This document shows positions 52,754-60,109 of a stretch of DNA of 64,000 nucleotides, one piece after another. The notes under the pieces were generated by a model. That model was not told where the DNA came from and searched no databases. It saw nothing but the letters and a program-made list of their open reading frames with translations. Made by a program: the position numbers and the translations under genes. Source of the stretch: Gracilimonas halophila (GTDB taxonomy: Bacteria > Bacteroidota > Rhodothermia > Balneolales > Balneolaceae); the NCBI RefSeq assembly GCF_042684365.1, contig NZ_JBHULI010000024.1, positions 868,001 to 932,000 on the forward strand. The letters are read 5' to 3'. Every line of letters begins with the position of its first letter. Within the stretch, counting starts at the first letter, position 1.

Positions 52754-52849
52754 AACCTGCGAGCGTCCAACGGTCCTCGCAGCGTTCGGTATTTAATTTA
52801 GAGGCCTATACTCGCAACGCTCGCAGGACCTATCGGACGCTGCGAGGTT
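52754..52849. repeat. Candidate REPIN (two inverted hairpins) between metY and metX
   Basis: Two 33-34 base arms (52754-52786 and 52816-52849) are inverted copies of one another: AACCT...GCGTT against AACGC...GAGGTT. Each arm also folds on itself (GCGAG/CTCGC in the left arm; CTCGCAG/CTGCGAG in the right arm). Two REP-like hairpins in inverted orientation with a short spacer match the REPIN architecture mobilised by RAYT transposases. A RAYT gene is encoded 4.6 kb away. Confidence 0.6.
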
Positions 52850-52867
52850 GCTTAAAAGTTGACTAAT

Positions 52868-53902
52868 ATGAACAAAGACATCAAAATCACAACACTGAAT
52901 AAAAGCTGGACCACAGAATCCGGACATACTTTTTCCCAGGTAGATATCGCCTGGAAAAGCTGGGGAACTCTCAATGAAAATCGAGACAATGTGGTCCTGA
53001 TTTGTCATGCCCTTACAGGTCATGCAGCTGCCAATGAATGGTTCAGTGGTTTGTTTGAAGAGGACGGTATTCTAGATCCTGAAAAGCAATTTATCTTGTG
53101 CATCAATGTACCGGGAAGTTGTTATGGCTCTACCGGGCCCACCTCCATCAACCCAGAAACAGGAAAAGCATGGCAAGCAGATTTCCCGGAGATCACCATC
53201 CGAGATATCGTCACCTTCCAGCAACTACTGTTGGATGAATGGAATATTCGGGGCATTGAACTGGCCCTTGGCGGATCTATGGGAGGAATGATCGCCCTCG
53301 AATTTACCCTTATGGATGATCGGGTCAAATCTGCTGCCCTCTTTGTGATGGGGAAATCGCATTCACCATGGGCCATTGGTATCAGTGAGGCGCAACGGAT
53401 GGCCATTTACGCAGATGAAAACTGGAAAGGCGGGTTTTATGATCCTAAACATCCTCCTGTAAAAGGACTTGCTGCAGCCCGAGCCATGGCCATGATCACA
53501 TACCGGGCTCCCGGGAATTATGAGCAAAAATTCGGGCGGGGTATTCATCCTGAAAAGAACATTTATCAGGTTGAATCTTACCTGAATTACCAGGGGCAAA
53601 AACTAACCGAACGGTTTGAAGCCAATACCTACGTCACGCTCTCTAAAGCAATGGATTCGCACGATGTTTCACGAGGTCGTGGCAGCTTTAAAGAAGTGCT
53701 TGAAAATCTCCATAAACCGGTATTGGTACTTGGGTTCAACAGCGACCTCCTCTACCCGATTGAAGAACAAAGAGAACTCGCCGACCTCATCCCCAACAGT
53801 CAATTTTCTGAACTAAAGTCTGTGTATGGACACGATGCTTTCTTAATAGAATTTGAAAAGCTGAATGCCGAATTGAAATCATTTTACAAATCTATCAAAT
53901 AA
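52868..53902 (+). CDS. metX: Homoserine O-acetyltransferase MetX
   Basis: MetX acetylates homoserine with acetyl-CoA, supplying the substrate of MetY. The 344-residue alpha/beta hydrolase has the nucleophile elbow ALGGSMGGMIALEF, the N-terminal NVVLICHALTGHAAANEWF, the segment NVPGSCYGSTGPTSINP and the catalytic aspartate and histidine in GFNSDLLYP and VYGHDAFLIE. I prefer the ATG at 52868 to a TTG nine bases earlier. It is 8 bases upstream of the homoserine dehydrogenase gene. Confidence 0.95.
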   Translation: MNKDIKITTLNKSWTTESGHTFSQVDIAWKSWGTLNENRDNVVLICHALTGHAAANEWFSGLFEEDGILDPEKQFILCINVPGSCYGSTGPTSINPETGKAWQADFPEITIRDIVTFQQLLLDEWNIRGIELALGGSMGGMIALEFTLMDDRVKSAALFVMGKSHSPWAIGISEAQRMAIYADENWKGGFYDPKHPPVKGLAAARAMAMITYRAPGNYEQKFGRGIHPEKNIYQVESYLNYQGQKLTERFEANTYVTLSKAMDSHDVSRGRGSFKEVLENLHKPVLVLGFNSDLLYPIEEQRELADLIPNSQFSELKSVYGHDAFLIEFEKLNAELKSFYKSIK

Positions 53903-53909
53903 TTTAATC

Positions 53910-54998
53910 ATGACACTCACATTAAATAAATCCAGACCTGAAACTGATCCTGAGAAGAAAAAACTCTCCCTTTTTATCGCCGGTGTTGGTGCTGTAGGCG
54001 GATCCTTGCTGAAGCAGATCACAGCCCTGAACCATCCTCTTTTTGAACTTGAGGTTATTGGTTTTTGCAACAGCAACTATCTCAGCTGGCATCCGACCTT
54101 GGAGCAGCTTGAACAAGCCAAGTCACTTAAAACGGGTGAAAAAACAGACTGGACCAAGATCTCCTACAAACTTATAAAGGATGCTCCTGAAAACCTGATT
54201 TTTGTTGATGCCACCGGAAGTGAGACTGTTGCCAGAATTTATGGTGAGCTTCTGGAAAATGGCATTCATGTAACAACGCCAAGCAAGCGGGCAAACACTT
54301 TTGAGCAGGATTATTTTGATCGTCTGGTGAAAGCCAACAATGGAGCTTCAGCTCAATACCGATTCGAAACTGCAGTAGGTGCCGGTTTGCCTGTCATAAG
54401 CACCATAAAAACTTTACTCAACAGCGGGGATGAGATCACTAAAATATCAGGAGTGGCTTCCGGAACCATGACCTTTTTATTCACTCAATTACAAAATGGA
54501 GTTTCATTCAGTGAGGCCGTTCTGAAAGCAAAAGAGGATGGTTATTCCGAGCCTGATCCACGGGATGACCTCTCCGGTGAAGACGTAGCCCGTAAATTCC
54601 TGATCCTTGCCAGAACGTGCGGGTATATTTTTGAACGAGATCAAATCCGGGTGGACACCCTGGTTCCGGAAAGTTTAACCTCATTCTCTACCGAAGAGTT
54701 TTTCCAAAAGATTCCTGAGTATGATGCTCATTGGAAAAGCCGAAACGCTCAGGCTATGGTTAACAACCGGAAATTGCGCTATTTGGGAGAATTCACCCCA
54801 AAAGGAATTTCAGTTGGAGTGGAAGAGGTAAAATCTGATTCTCCCCTGGCCAATCTTAAAGGAACAGACAACCTGTTGCAGATCTACACCAAACGCTATG
54901 CAGATTCCCCGATCGTAATTCAAGGTCCCGGTGCAGGAAGAGACGTAACCGCGGCGGGGGTTTTAGGGGATATTATTGATATTGGAGGATTGATTTAA
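53910..54998 (+). CDS. hom: Homoserine dehydrogenase
   Basis: The enzyme reduces aspartate semialdehyde to homoserine. The 362-residue protein has the NAD(P) motif FIAGVGAVGGSLLKQI (about residues 22-37), NGIHVTTPSKRAN, RFETAVGAGLPVISTIKTLLNSGDEI and the conserved SEPDPRDDLSGEDVARKFLILAR with catalytic aspartates. The length and the C-terminal QGPGAGRDVTAAGVLGDI match the compact form found fused to aspartokinase in ThrA; here it stands alone, without an ACT domain. It is third in the metY-metX-hom unit, so homoserine supply follows methionine demand. Confidence 0.95.
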   Translation: MTLTLNKSRPETDPEKKKLSLFIAGVGAVGGSLLKQITALNHPLFELEVIGFCNSNYLSWHPTLEQLEQAKSLKTGEKTDWTKISYKLIKDAPENLIFVDATGSETVARIYGELLENGIHVTTPSKRANTFEQDYFDRLVKANNGASAQYRFETAVGAGLPVISTIKTLLNSGDEITKISGVASGTMTFLFTQLQNGVSFSEAVLKAKEDGYSEPDPRDDLSGEDVARKFLILARTCGYIFERDQIRVDTLVPESLTSFSTEEFFQKIPEYDAHWKSRNAQAMVNNRKLRYLGEFTPKGISVGVEEVKSDSPLANLKGTDNLLQIYTKRYADSPIVIQGPGAGRDVTAAGVLGDIIDIGGLI

Positions 54999-55023
54999 CA
55001 TAAAATTAAACCTCCATTTAAAT

Positions 55024-55683
55024 TTAATCATAAATATTCCCTGTATATGTAAAATACAAACTTGTTAATTCGGGAAATTTTTCTATTGGTACAAAAACAT
55101 TATTAACCATCAGGTTTTTATCTAATATGAGTATATATGGAGTAATATTGTCTTCAATTTCCAATCCCAATTTATTTCCATTCTTACTATAAATTTCAAC
55201 TTCCAAGTTCGTTAAACGTCTTAAAACTTCTATATCCTCTTGTGTCCTATATTCTGCTAATAGAACAACTTTTGAACCATAATTATTGATAAAAGAAGTA
55301 ACGGGGTTTAAAATATTTTTTATCCCCTGCATACATGAAAAACAATCTAAATGTCCTAAATCAATTACATATGTATATTTATTTACTAGTAAACTTTCAA
55401 ATTTTATATTTGTTCTATCATCAGAGCCAAAATTTAGAATAAGTTCATCATTTATCGTTTTTCCATTTTCATTTATTTCAAAAAACTTATTCTCTCTTAC
55501 ACTATTTTTTACACTATTAAGTGTATCAGCAGTGTTATTTTTCATCTTAACAACTTCCTCGACCATTTTATTTTTATTTTGCACTATGTACAAGCTATAC
55601 ATATTAATGCATATCAATACGATTATGATAAATCCCCAGAAAACTTTACTTGGTTTCTTTTTAAATACCTCTTTAGTCATCAT
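55024..55683 (-). CDS. Membrane-anchored thioredoxin-like protein with CxxC
   Basis: The 219-residue protein has an N-terminal membrane anchor (residues 14-32, VFWGFIIIVLICINMYSLYIV), a coiled linker, and a domain with a YVIDLGHLDCFSCMQGIKN segment. The CFSC pair follows a beta strand as in TlpA/redoxin proteins, and KVVLLAEYR and NITPYILILDKN provide further thioredoxin-like strands with a proline near the cis-Pro position. A redox or disulfide role outside the cytoplasm is likely but unproven. Its start overlaps the stop of the beta-propeller gene (ATGATGA). Codon use is much more AT-rich than in neighbouring core genes. Confidence 0.65.
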   Translation of the reverse strand: MMTKEVFKKKPSKVFWGFIIIVLICINMYSLYIVQNKNKMVEEVVKMKNNTADTLNSVKNSVRENKFFEINENGKTINDELILNFGSDDRTNIKFESLLVNKYTYVIDLGHLDCFSCMQGIKNILNPVTSFINNYGSKVVLLAEYRTQEDIEVLRRLTNLEVEIYSKNGNKLGLEIEDNITPYILILDKNLMVNNVFVPIEKFPELTSLYFTYTGNIYD

Positions 55684-56894
55684 TCCTTAAATCTTAGTAT
55701 TTGAAGTATAGGATTACCATTTTGAGGAAGTGAATGAGCCAAATCAATGAGTTCTTTCATTTTTGGATTTTGATAAATCTCTGGTGTTTCATTATAGACT
55801 TTATTCAAATGCCTCAATAACTCATTCGTTTCTATTATCGCATATAATGCAGTATCATCACTTTCATACATAAATGGGACAAAACCATAATCAATATCAT
55901 TGGATAGCTTTTGGGGACCTACTTTTGCTTTACCTTTAAATTTATCATACAATACATTGTATTGGTTATTACCCGTACTCATATTGAAAAAAAGATGGGA
56001 ATTGGTCTCATTGAAAAATCGTAAAAAGGTTACATAATTCTTCCCAACCAACTCTTCTCGCTGAAACTCTACCCAATCAAAAAGACCTTCACTGTATTCC
56101 TTTCTCTTTTCAAAAGCTGATTCAGGAATAGCATGTTCTCCGAAATCCAAAACATACTTAGCTGTTACTCCTAATTCTTGTAATTTATATACAGTGTCCA
56201 CCATATGAGGTGAAAACATTATTTGAGTTCCATAGGATGGAAAATTATTTGGGATTTTAAATCCCATCTGTTCCCTTCCCTCTTTAATCGGCAAAAAACT
56301 CTGAGTTATTTTTCCCTCCTTGTTGAAGAAAATTAAATTTTTTCTTTCATGCTCATCAGGCAAATCTAAATTAATTGAATTATCCGCATAGCCAATATAT
56401 TCATTTGTTGAACTGTTATATGCAATCTTATAAATGAAAAATTTAAAATTTACTTCATTTTGTAAGTTTCCTTCCAGATCATACTCTACAATCTTATATG
56501 CGCCTAAAGCATGTATTCTTTCATCATCTGAAATAATGACATCACTCATGTGGATGATCTCTCCCGGGCCTCGTCCCTCAGGAATAATTATTTCATTTAT
56601 ATACTCTCCATCGTAAGTAAACAACCAAACACTTTGTCTTGCCTGATCATAAAAAGCTATTCTATCTTTTAAGGGAATAATTTTTCTAATTCTCCCAATA
56701 GGTCGATTATCCGAAGATTTAAGTTGAACGTATTCAATCTCAGAAAAATAATCCGACATCTTTAGTGAGTCTTCAACGTTATTCAAATCTACATTAATTA
56801 TAGTAGAAGAATCTTTTTTCTTATCGATACTATCATTCGAAGAGTTTGAACAAGAAATTGAAGATATGATCAGTATTATTATTATATAACGCAT
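55680..56894 (-). CDS. 6-bladed beta-propeller lipoprotein (BF4221-like)
   Basis: The 404-residue protein has a lipoprotein signal (lipobox SSISC, cysteine 15) and a serine/aspartate-rich linker. The characteristic family strands follow (SDYFSEIEYVQLKSSDNRPIGRIRKIIPLKDRIAFYDQARQ, then WLFTYDGEYINEI and PGEIIHMSDV), leading into repeated propeller blades. This Bacteroidota family is often encoded beside small exported peptides of the NVEAL type and redoxin proteins. The same arrangement is seen here: peptide gene upstream, redoxin-like gene overlapping downstream. Function is unknown. AT-rich. Confidence 0.82.
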   Translation of the reverse strand: MRYIIIILIISSISCSNSSNDSIDKKKDSSTIINVDLNNVEDSLKMSDYFSEIEYVQLKSSDNRPIGRIRKIIPLKDRIAFYDQARQSVWLFTYDGEYINEIIIPEGRGPGEIIHMSDVIISDDERIHALGAYKIVEYDLEGNLQNEVNFKFFIYKIAYNSSTNEYIGYADNSINLDLPDEHERKNLIFFNKEGKITQSFLPIKEGREQMGFKIPNNFPSYGTQIMFSPHMVDTVYKLQELGVTAKYVLDFGEHAIPESAFEKRKEYSEGLFDWVEFQREELVGKNYVTFLRFFNETNSHLFFNMSTGNNQYNVLYDKFKGKAKVGPQKLSNDIDYGFVPFMYESDDTALYAIIETNELLRHLNKVYNETPEIYQNPKMKELIDLAHSLPQNGNPILQILRFKE

Positions 56895-56906
56895 AGCATA
56901 AAGTAA

Positions 56907-56933
56907 AACACCCTTATTCTTAATAAGGGTGTT
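56907..56933 (-). terminator. Hairpin between peptide gene and propeller gene
   Basis: A perfect 12-bp stem (AACACCCTTATT / AATAAGGGTGTT) with a 3-base loop lies in the 59-base gap. On the minus strand it is followed by only a short TTTT. It probably stops most transcripts after the peptide gene while letting some continue into the propeller and redoxin-like genes. Confidence 0.75.
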
Positions 56934-56953
56934 AGTTATTATTTGATTTTATT

Positions 56954-57214
56954 TTAATCTACACCTCCACAATATCCTTGGTCTGATGGATAACAAATAA
57001 TATTTCCATGAACACATTTCAGAAATTCTTTATTTGTAGTCCAGCAAATTTCATTGCTTAATTCCATATCTGTATAGTATGGATCGGCTTGAGCAGTCTT
57101 TACTTCTACATCTATATATGGGGAAGAGCTGCTAACCTGAATGTTAATAGCAATCAGTGCTAAAATCATGATTAGACTAGCAATTTTGGGGATGAAAAAT
57201 TTTATTGCTTTCAT
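56954..57214 (-). CDS. Small exported peptide precursor with four cysteines (NVEAL-like)
   Basis: The 86-residue product has a basic N-terminus, a long hydrophobic signal or leader helix (residues 10-30, IASLIMILALIAINIQV) and a middle section VEVKTAQADPYY. The C-terminal part carries four cysteines (ICWTTNKEFLKC, NIICYPSDQGYC) and ends GGVD. Size, leader and genome context (propeller lipoprotein and redoxin-like gene) resemble the NVEAL peptides of Bacteroidota, though the literal NVEAL motif is absent. It may be a structural or signalling peptide with two disulfides. Function is unknown. It is the first gene of the unit and AT-rich. Confidence 0.7.
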   Translation of the reverse strand: MKAIKFFIPKIASLIMILALIAINIQVSSSSPYIDVEVKTAQADPYYTDMELSNEICWTTNKEFLKCVHGNIICYPSDQGYCGGVD

Positions 57215-57442
57215 AAGATCATTTTTTAATTAGAATTAAATAATCATAAAATCAGTCAAACCATATAGTTGATTTTATATTCTCTGATTTAAAAAAAAAG
57301 ACATGCAAGTAAATCATGAAATAATATTTACTTAGTATTCTGTAACTATTTATTAATCACATAAAAGACAAGATATTTGTGAATTTAAAAGACAATATTG
57401 GGATTGGCGGATGGGTTAAGACAATGAAAAAATTTGAATTCA

Positions 57443-58114
57443 TTATTGAACATAATATTTATCAGTTACCCATTTTACCGGATTATTACGAATGTATGCT
57501 GATATCCTATTAAATGATTTCCTGTTTCTTACGATGTGATCATAATACCTCGGCTGCCATTTGAAATCAGGCTGAATTTTACGTGCCGTCTTGGTCACCC
57601 CAATTTTAAATCCGCGAACGATAGATGCTAAATTTCGTGATTGGGGACCAAATTCATTTAATGGTTTTTGCGTTTCTGGCTGTAGAGACGCAAGATTTTG
57701 CCTCTCTACAGCATGTTTGGTATTCGTTGTGTTTCTTCCGTCATCTGCCTTGTCAATGATTATGATCCCATGAACATGATTTGGCATGATGACATATTCA
57801 CCTAATTTCACAAAAGGAAAATGTAATGGTATGTTTTGCCAGCAGGTTTCCGCAATTTTGCCGATTTCTGACAATTTCATTTCCGCATTTTTGTTGAAAT
57901 CAATTTCCTTATCAGAATTTGAACGTAGAGACGCAAAATCTTGCGTCTCTACGGTATTGGTATGACCATCGGTGTTAAATTCTATGACCTCACCAAAATA
58001 GTATTTTCGTTTGTGGGTACAGATGGTAATAAAATAGACCCCATTCCATCCATAATCCCAGGATTTCAATCGTACTGTTTCTGACCTGTATTTCTTATAC
58101 CCCTTATTTTGCAT
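57443..58114 (-). CDS. REP-associated tyrosine transposase (RAYT) with two in-frame palindromes
   Basis: The 223-residue Y1-family transposase (TnpA-REP) has the N-terminus WDYGWNGVYFITICTHKRKYYFGEV, the HUH histidines in VIMPNHVHGIIII, SIVRGFKIGVTK, FKWQPRYYDHIVR and the C-terminal ISAYIRNNPVKW; the catalytic tyrosine lies in this end region. Such enzymes move REP/REPIN palindromes rather than classical transposons. The gene itself holds two copies of a GTAGAGACGC-type palindrome, translated as TVETQDFASLRS and AVERQNLASLQP, which interrupt the normal family alignment yet keep the frame. No terminal inverted repeats are seen around the gene. Confidence 0.88.
   Translation of the reverse strand: MQNKGYKKYRSETVRLKSWDYGWNGVYFITICTHKRKYYFGEVIEFNTDGHTNTVETQDFASLRSNSDKEIDFNKNAEMKLSEIGKIAETCWQNIPLHFPFVKLGEYVIMPNHVHGIIIIDKADDGRNTTNTKHAVERQNLASLQPETQKPLNEFGPQSRNLASIVRGFKIGVTKTARKIQPDFKWQPRYYDHIVRNRKSFNRISAYIRNNPVKWVTDKYYVQ
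57680..57711. repeat. REP-like palindrome inside the RAYT gene (copy 1)
   Basis: A 32-base near-perfect palindrome of CTGTAGAGACGCAAGA paired with TTTTGCCTCTCTACAG, in frame within the transposase gene, where it encodes AVERQNLASLQ. It shares its GTAGAGACGCAA core with copy 2. Confidence 0.85.
57924..57953. repeat. REP-like palindrome inside the RAYT gene (copy 2)
   Basis: A 30-base palindrome with perfect 13-bp arms (CGTAGAGACGCAA / TTGCGTCTCTACG), in frame within the transposase gene, encoding TVETQDFASLR. The same core is a widespread dispersed repeat in several Bacteroidota and cyanobacteria, as far as I recall. Confidence 0.88.
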
Positions 58115-58162
58115 ATCTCTTTATTTGAAACGACCTTTCTTCAAAATAACAGAATCTGATCT

Positions 58163-59311
58163 ATGCGCAATATCATGAGGTTTTTCCTTTTATTACTAAT
58201 ATCCATTCTATTTCTTCAAACCACCTATTCTCAGGAAAGACAACGGGCTCGTGACCTTGGAATCAAACCGGGGATTTTAACGCCGGGTCTGCTGAATGCT
58301 ATTACGGATTTGGAAGGCGTAAAGGTTGGCCATCGCACAATTATAGAAGGGGAAAATGTCCGTACCGGGGTAACTATGATCTTACCTCATGGTGGAGACT
58401 TATTGAAATCCCGGGTACCGGCGGCGGTGTATGTCGGTAATGGTTTCGGAAAGGCTCTTGGATTTACTCAGGTTCAGGAACTCGGAGAACTGGAGACACC
58501 GATCGGATTGACCAACACTCTCAGTATCCACACAGTAGCAAATGGGATTACGGATTATGTACTTCGTCAGCCGGGAAATGAAAACGTACGCTCCGTCAAT
58601 CCTGTGGTTGGGGAAACCAATGACGGCTGGTTGAATGACATCCGTGGGCGACACGTAAACATGGAGCATGTGTTTCAAGCCATCGATAATGCTAAAGGCG
58701 GACCGGTTGAAGAAGGAAGTGTTGGTGCCGGAACCGGAACTTCGGCCTTGGGATTCAAAGGCGGGATCGGGACTTCATCCCGAACGCTTCCCAAGAAATA
58801 TGGCGGTTACACCGTCGGGGTTTTGGTACAATCCAATTTTGGAGGAGTCCTTACTATTGGAGGGGCGCCGGTCGGGGAAGAACTCAGCAACCACTATATG
58901 GCAAGTGATGTACCTTATGATGTAGATGGCTTGGTCATGATCATTGTGGCTACCGATGCCCCTCTCCTTTCGCGTAACTTAGAACGGTTGGCAAAACGGG
59001 CATTTCTGGGAATTTCCCGGGTAGGCGGATTTGCCAGTAATGGTAGCGGTGATTATGTGATCGCTTTTTCAACAAGTGAAGATGTTCGCATCAACAACGA
59101 GAACTCCGGCTCTACCCAAAATTATACCGAGCTGAATAATTCGGCCACCAGCCCTCTTTTTCTGGCTGCGGTCGAAGCCACAGAAGAAGCCATTCTAAAT
59201 TCCTTATTCATGGCTACTACCATATCCGGTGATCGAGGCCATAAACAACAGGCTCTTCCTGTTGATAAAGTTTTGGATATAATGAACAAATATAGTCTGC
59301 TGAAAGAGTAG
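58163..59311 (+). CDS. P1 family peptidase (DmpA-like aminopeptidase)
   Basis: The 382-residue secreted protein has a signal peptide (residues 1-23, TTYSQ). The DmpA/BapA fold is seen in RARDLGIKPGILTPGLLNAITDLEGVKVGH, GLTNTLSIHTVAN and the self-processing site region GAGTGTSALGFKGGIGTSSR, where the new N-terminal serine becomes the nucleophile. GGVLTIGGAPVG and VATDAPLLSRNLERLAKRA follow. Family members are D-aminopeptidases, beta-aminopeptidases or esterases. The location is the periplasm. It has no partner gene; the mraZ promoter region follows. Confidence 0.93.
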   Translation: MRNIMRFFLLLLISILFLQTTYSQERQRARDLGIKPGILTPGLLNAITDLEGVKVGHRTIIEGENVRTGVTMILPHGGDLLKSRVPAAVYVGNGFGKALGFTQVQELGELETPIGLTNTLSIHTVANGITDYVLRQPGNENVRSVNPVVGETNDGWLNDIRGRHVNMEHVFQAIDNAKGGPVEEGSVGAGTGTSALGFKGGIGTSSRTLPKKYGGYTVGVLVQSNFGGVLTIGGAPVGEELSNHYMASDVPYDVDGLVMIIVATDAPLLSRNLERLAKRAFLGISRVGGFASNGSGDYVIAFSTSEDVRINNENSGSTQNYTELNNSATSPLFLAAVEATEEAILNSLFMATTISGDRGHKQQALPVDKVLDIMNKYSLLKE

Positions 59312-59347
59312 CTTTTGAAAAGACTAATTAGACAATTATAGTAACCT

Positions 59348-59372
59348 CCACCAAGTCTCCCACTCTCTCCCA
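59348..59372 (-). promoter_or_regulatory. Second, inverted MraZ-box-like array
   Basis: On the minus strand TGGGA occurs at 59372-59368 and 59362-59358, a 10-base period, with a degenerate third unit GGTGG at 59352-59348. This mirrors the MraZ operator at 59566-59590 in opposite orientation, about 200 bases upstream of it. No minus-strand gene follows, so it may be an auxiliary operator. Confidence 0.5.
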
Positions 59373-59534
59373 CACCATATTTTTGGAGACTTTTTCCCGC
59401 ACTGGAACAACTGCTTATCAAGTATATCCGTCTTTTAACCTCATATATACAAGATATGTTCGGTTTGCAAAAATCTAACTCAAACCGTTAAATACAACGA
59501 TTAATCACTTCTTTAACTTTCTTTGGGTAAACTC

Positions 59535-59564
59535 TTGACACATAGTGGTGCTTTGGGGTACATT
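59535..59564 (+). promoter_or_regulatory. Probable mraZ promoter
   Basis: A consensus -35 box TTGACA (59535-59540) and a -10-like TACATT (59559-59564) are 18 bases apart. The MraZ operator begins 2 bases further on, where the transcript would start. This is the expected promoter of the division and cell-wall cluster. Confidence 0.6.
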
Positions 59565-59565
59565 A

Positions 59566-59590
59566 TGGGGTGAAGTGGGAGATAGTGGGG
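59566..59590 (+). promoter_or_regulatory. MraZ operator (three TGGGN repeats)
   Basis: TGGGG (59566-59570), TGGGA (59576-59580) and TGGGG (59586-59590) are spaced by exactly 5 bases, the known MraZ binding pattern. A further TGGGG at 59554-59558 is 2 bases out of phase. The array overlaps the likely transcription start, fitting autorepression of mraZ and the dcw cluster. Confidence 0.85.
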
Positions 59591-59640
59591 ACTTCTCTCT
59601 TTTCTTCAAAATAGCAATCTAAAATCACCGCAGGGATATC

Positions 59641-60108
59641 GTGCCAAGTTTTAAAGGACAATACGAGCATAGTATAGATGCCAAAGGGCGTGTTGCATTT
59701 CCTGCGAAGTTACGCAAATCTTTGAGTCCCGACGCACAAGAACGCTTCACCGTAGTGCGCGGACAAGAGCCCTGTCTTTATTTATATCCCGAAGACGAGT
59801 GGCAAAATGTTGAGAAGAAGCTTTCCCAGATCAACAACTTCACAAAAAAAGGCCGACTGGCCAAAAGAAACTTCCTGCGCTATGCAGAAGATGTATCTCT
59901 CGATAAGCAAAACAGAATTGCACTCCCCTCCGACCTTACCGAATATGCAGATATTAACGGCAAAGCCGTTTTTCTGGGAATGGGTGAATATATAGAGGTC
60001 TGGGATCCTGCTAAACTTGAAGAAGCAGATGCCGCCCTTGATGACGGTGCATTCGAAGAGATCTTTGAACAAGTGATGGGCGATGAACCGGAAACCGATG
60101 TTGATTGA
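59641..60108 (+). CDS. mraZ: Transcriptional regulator MraZ
   Basis: MraZ is the AbrB/SpoVT-fold repressor of the division and cell-wall cluster. The 155-residue protein has two MraZ half-domains: FKGQYEHSIDAKGRVAFPAKLRKSL and RYAEDVSLDKQNRIALPSDLTEYA, each with the DxxxR motif. It starts with GTG preceded by a CAGGGAT element. An acidic tail (EVMGDEPETDVD-like) closes the protein. It opens the mraZ-rsmH-ftsL-ftsI-murE order and is preceded by its own operator. Confidence 0.95.
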   Translation: MPSFKGQYEHSIDAKGRVAFPAKLRKSLSPDAQERFTVVRGQEPCLYLYPEDEWQNVEKKLSQINNFTKKGRLAKRNFLRYAEDVSLDKQNRIALPSDLTEYADINGKAVFLGMGEYIEVWDPAKLEEADAALDDGAFEEIFEQVMGDEPETDVD

Positions 60109-60109
60109 T

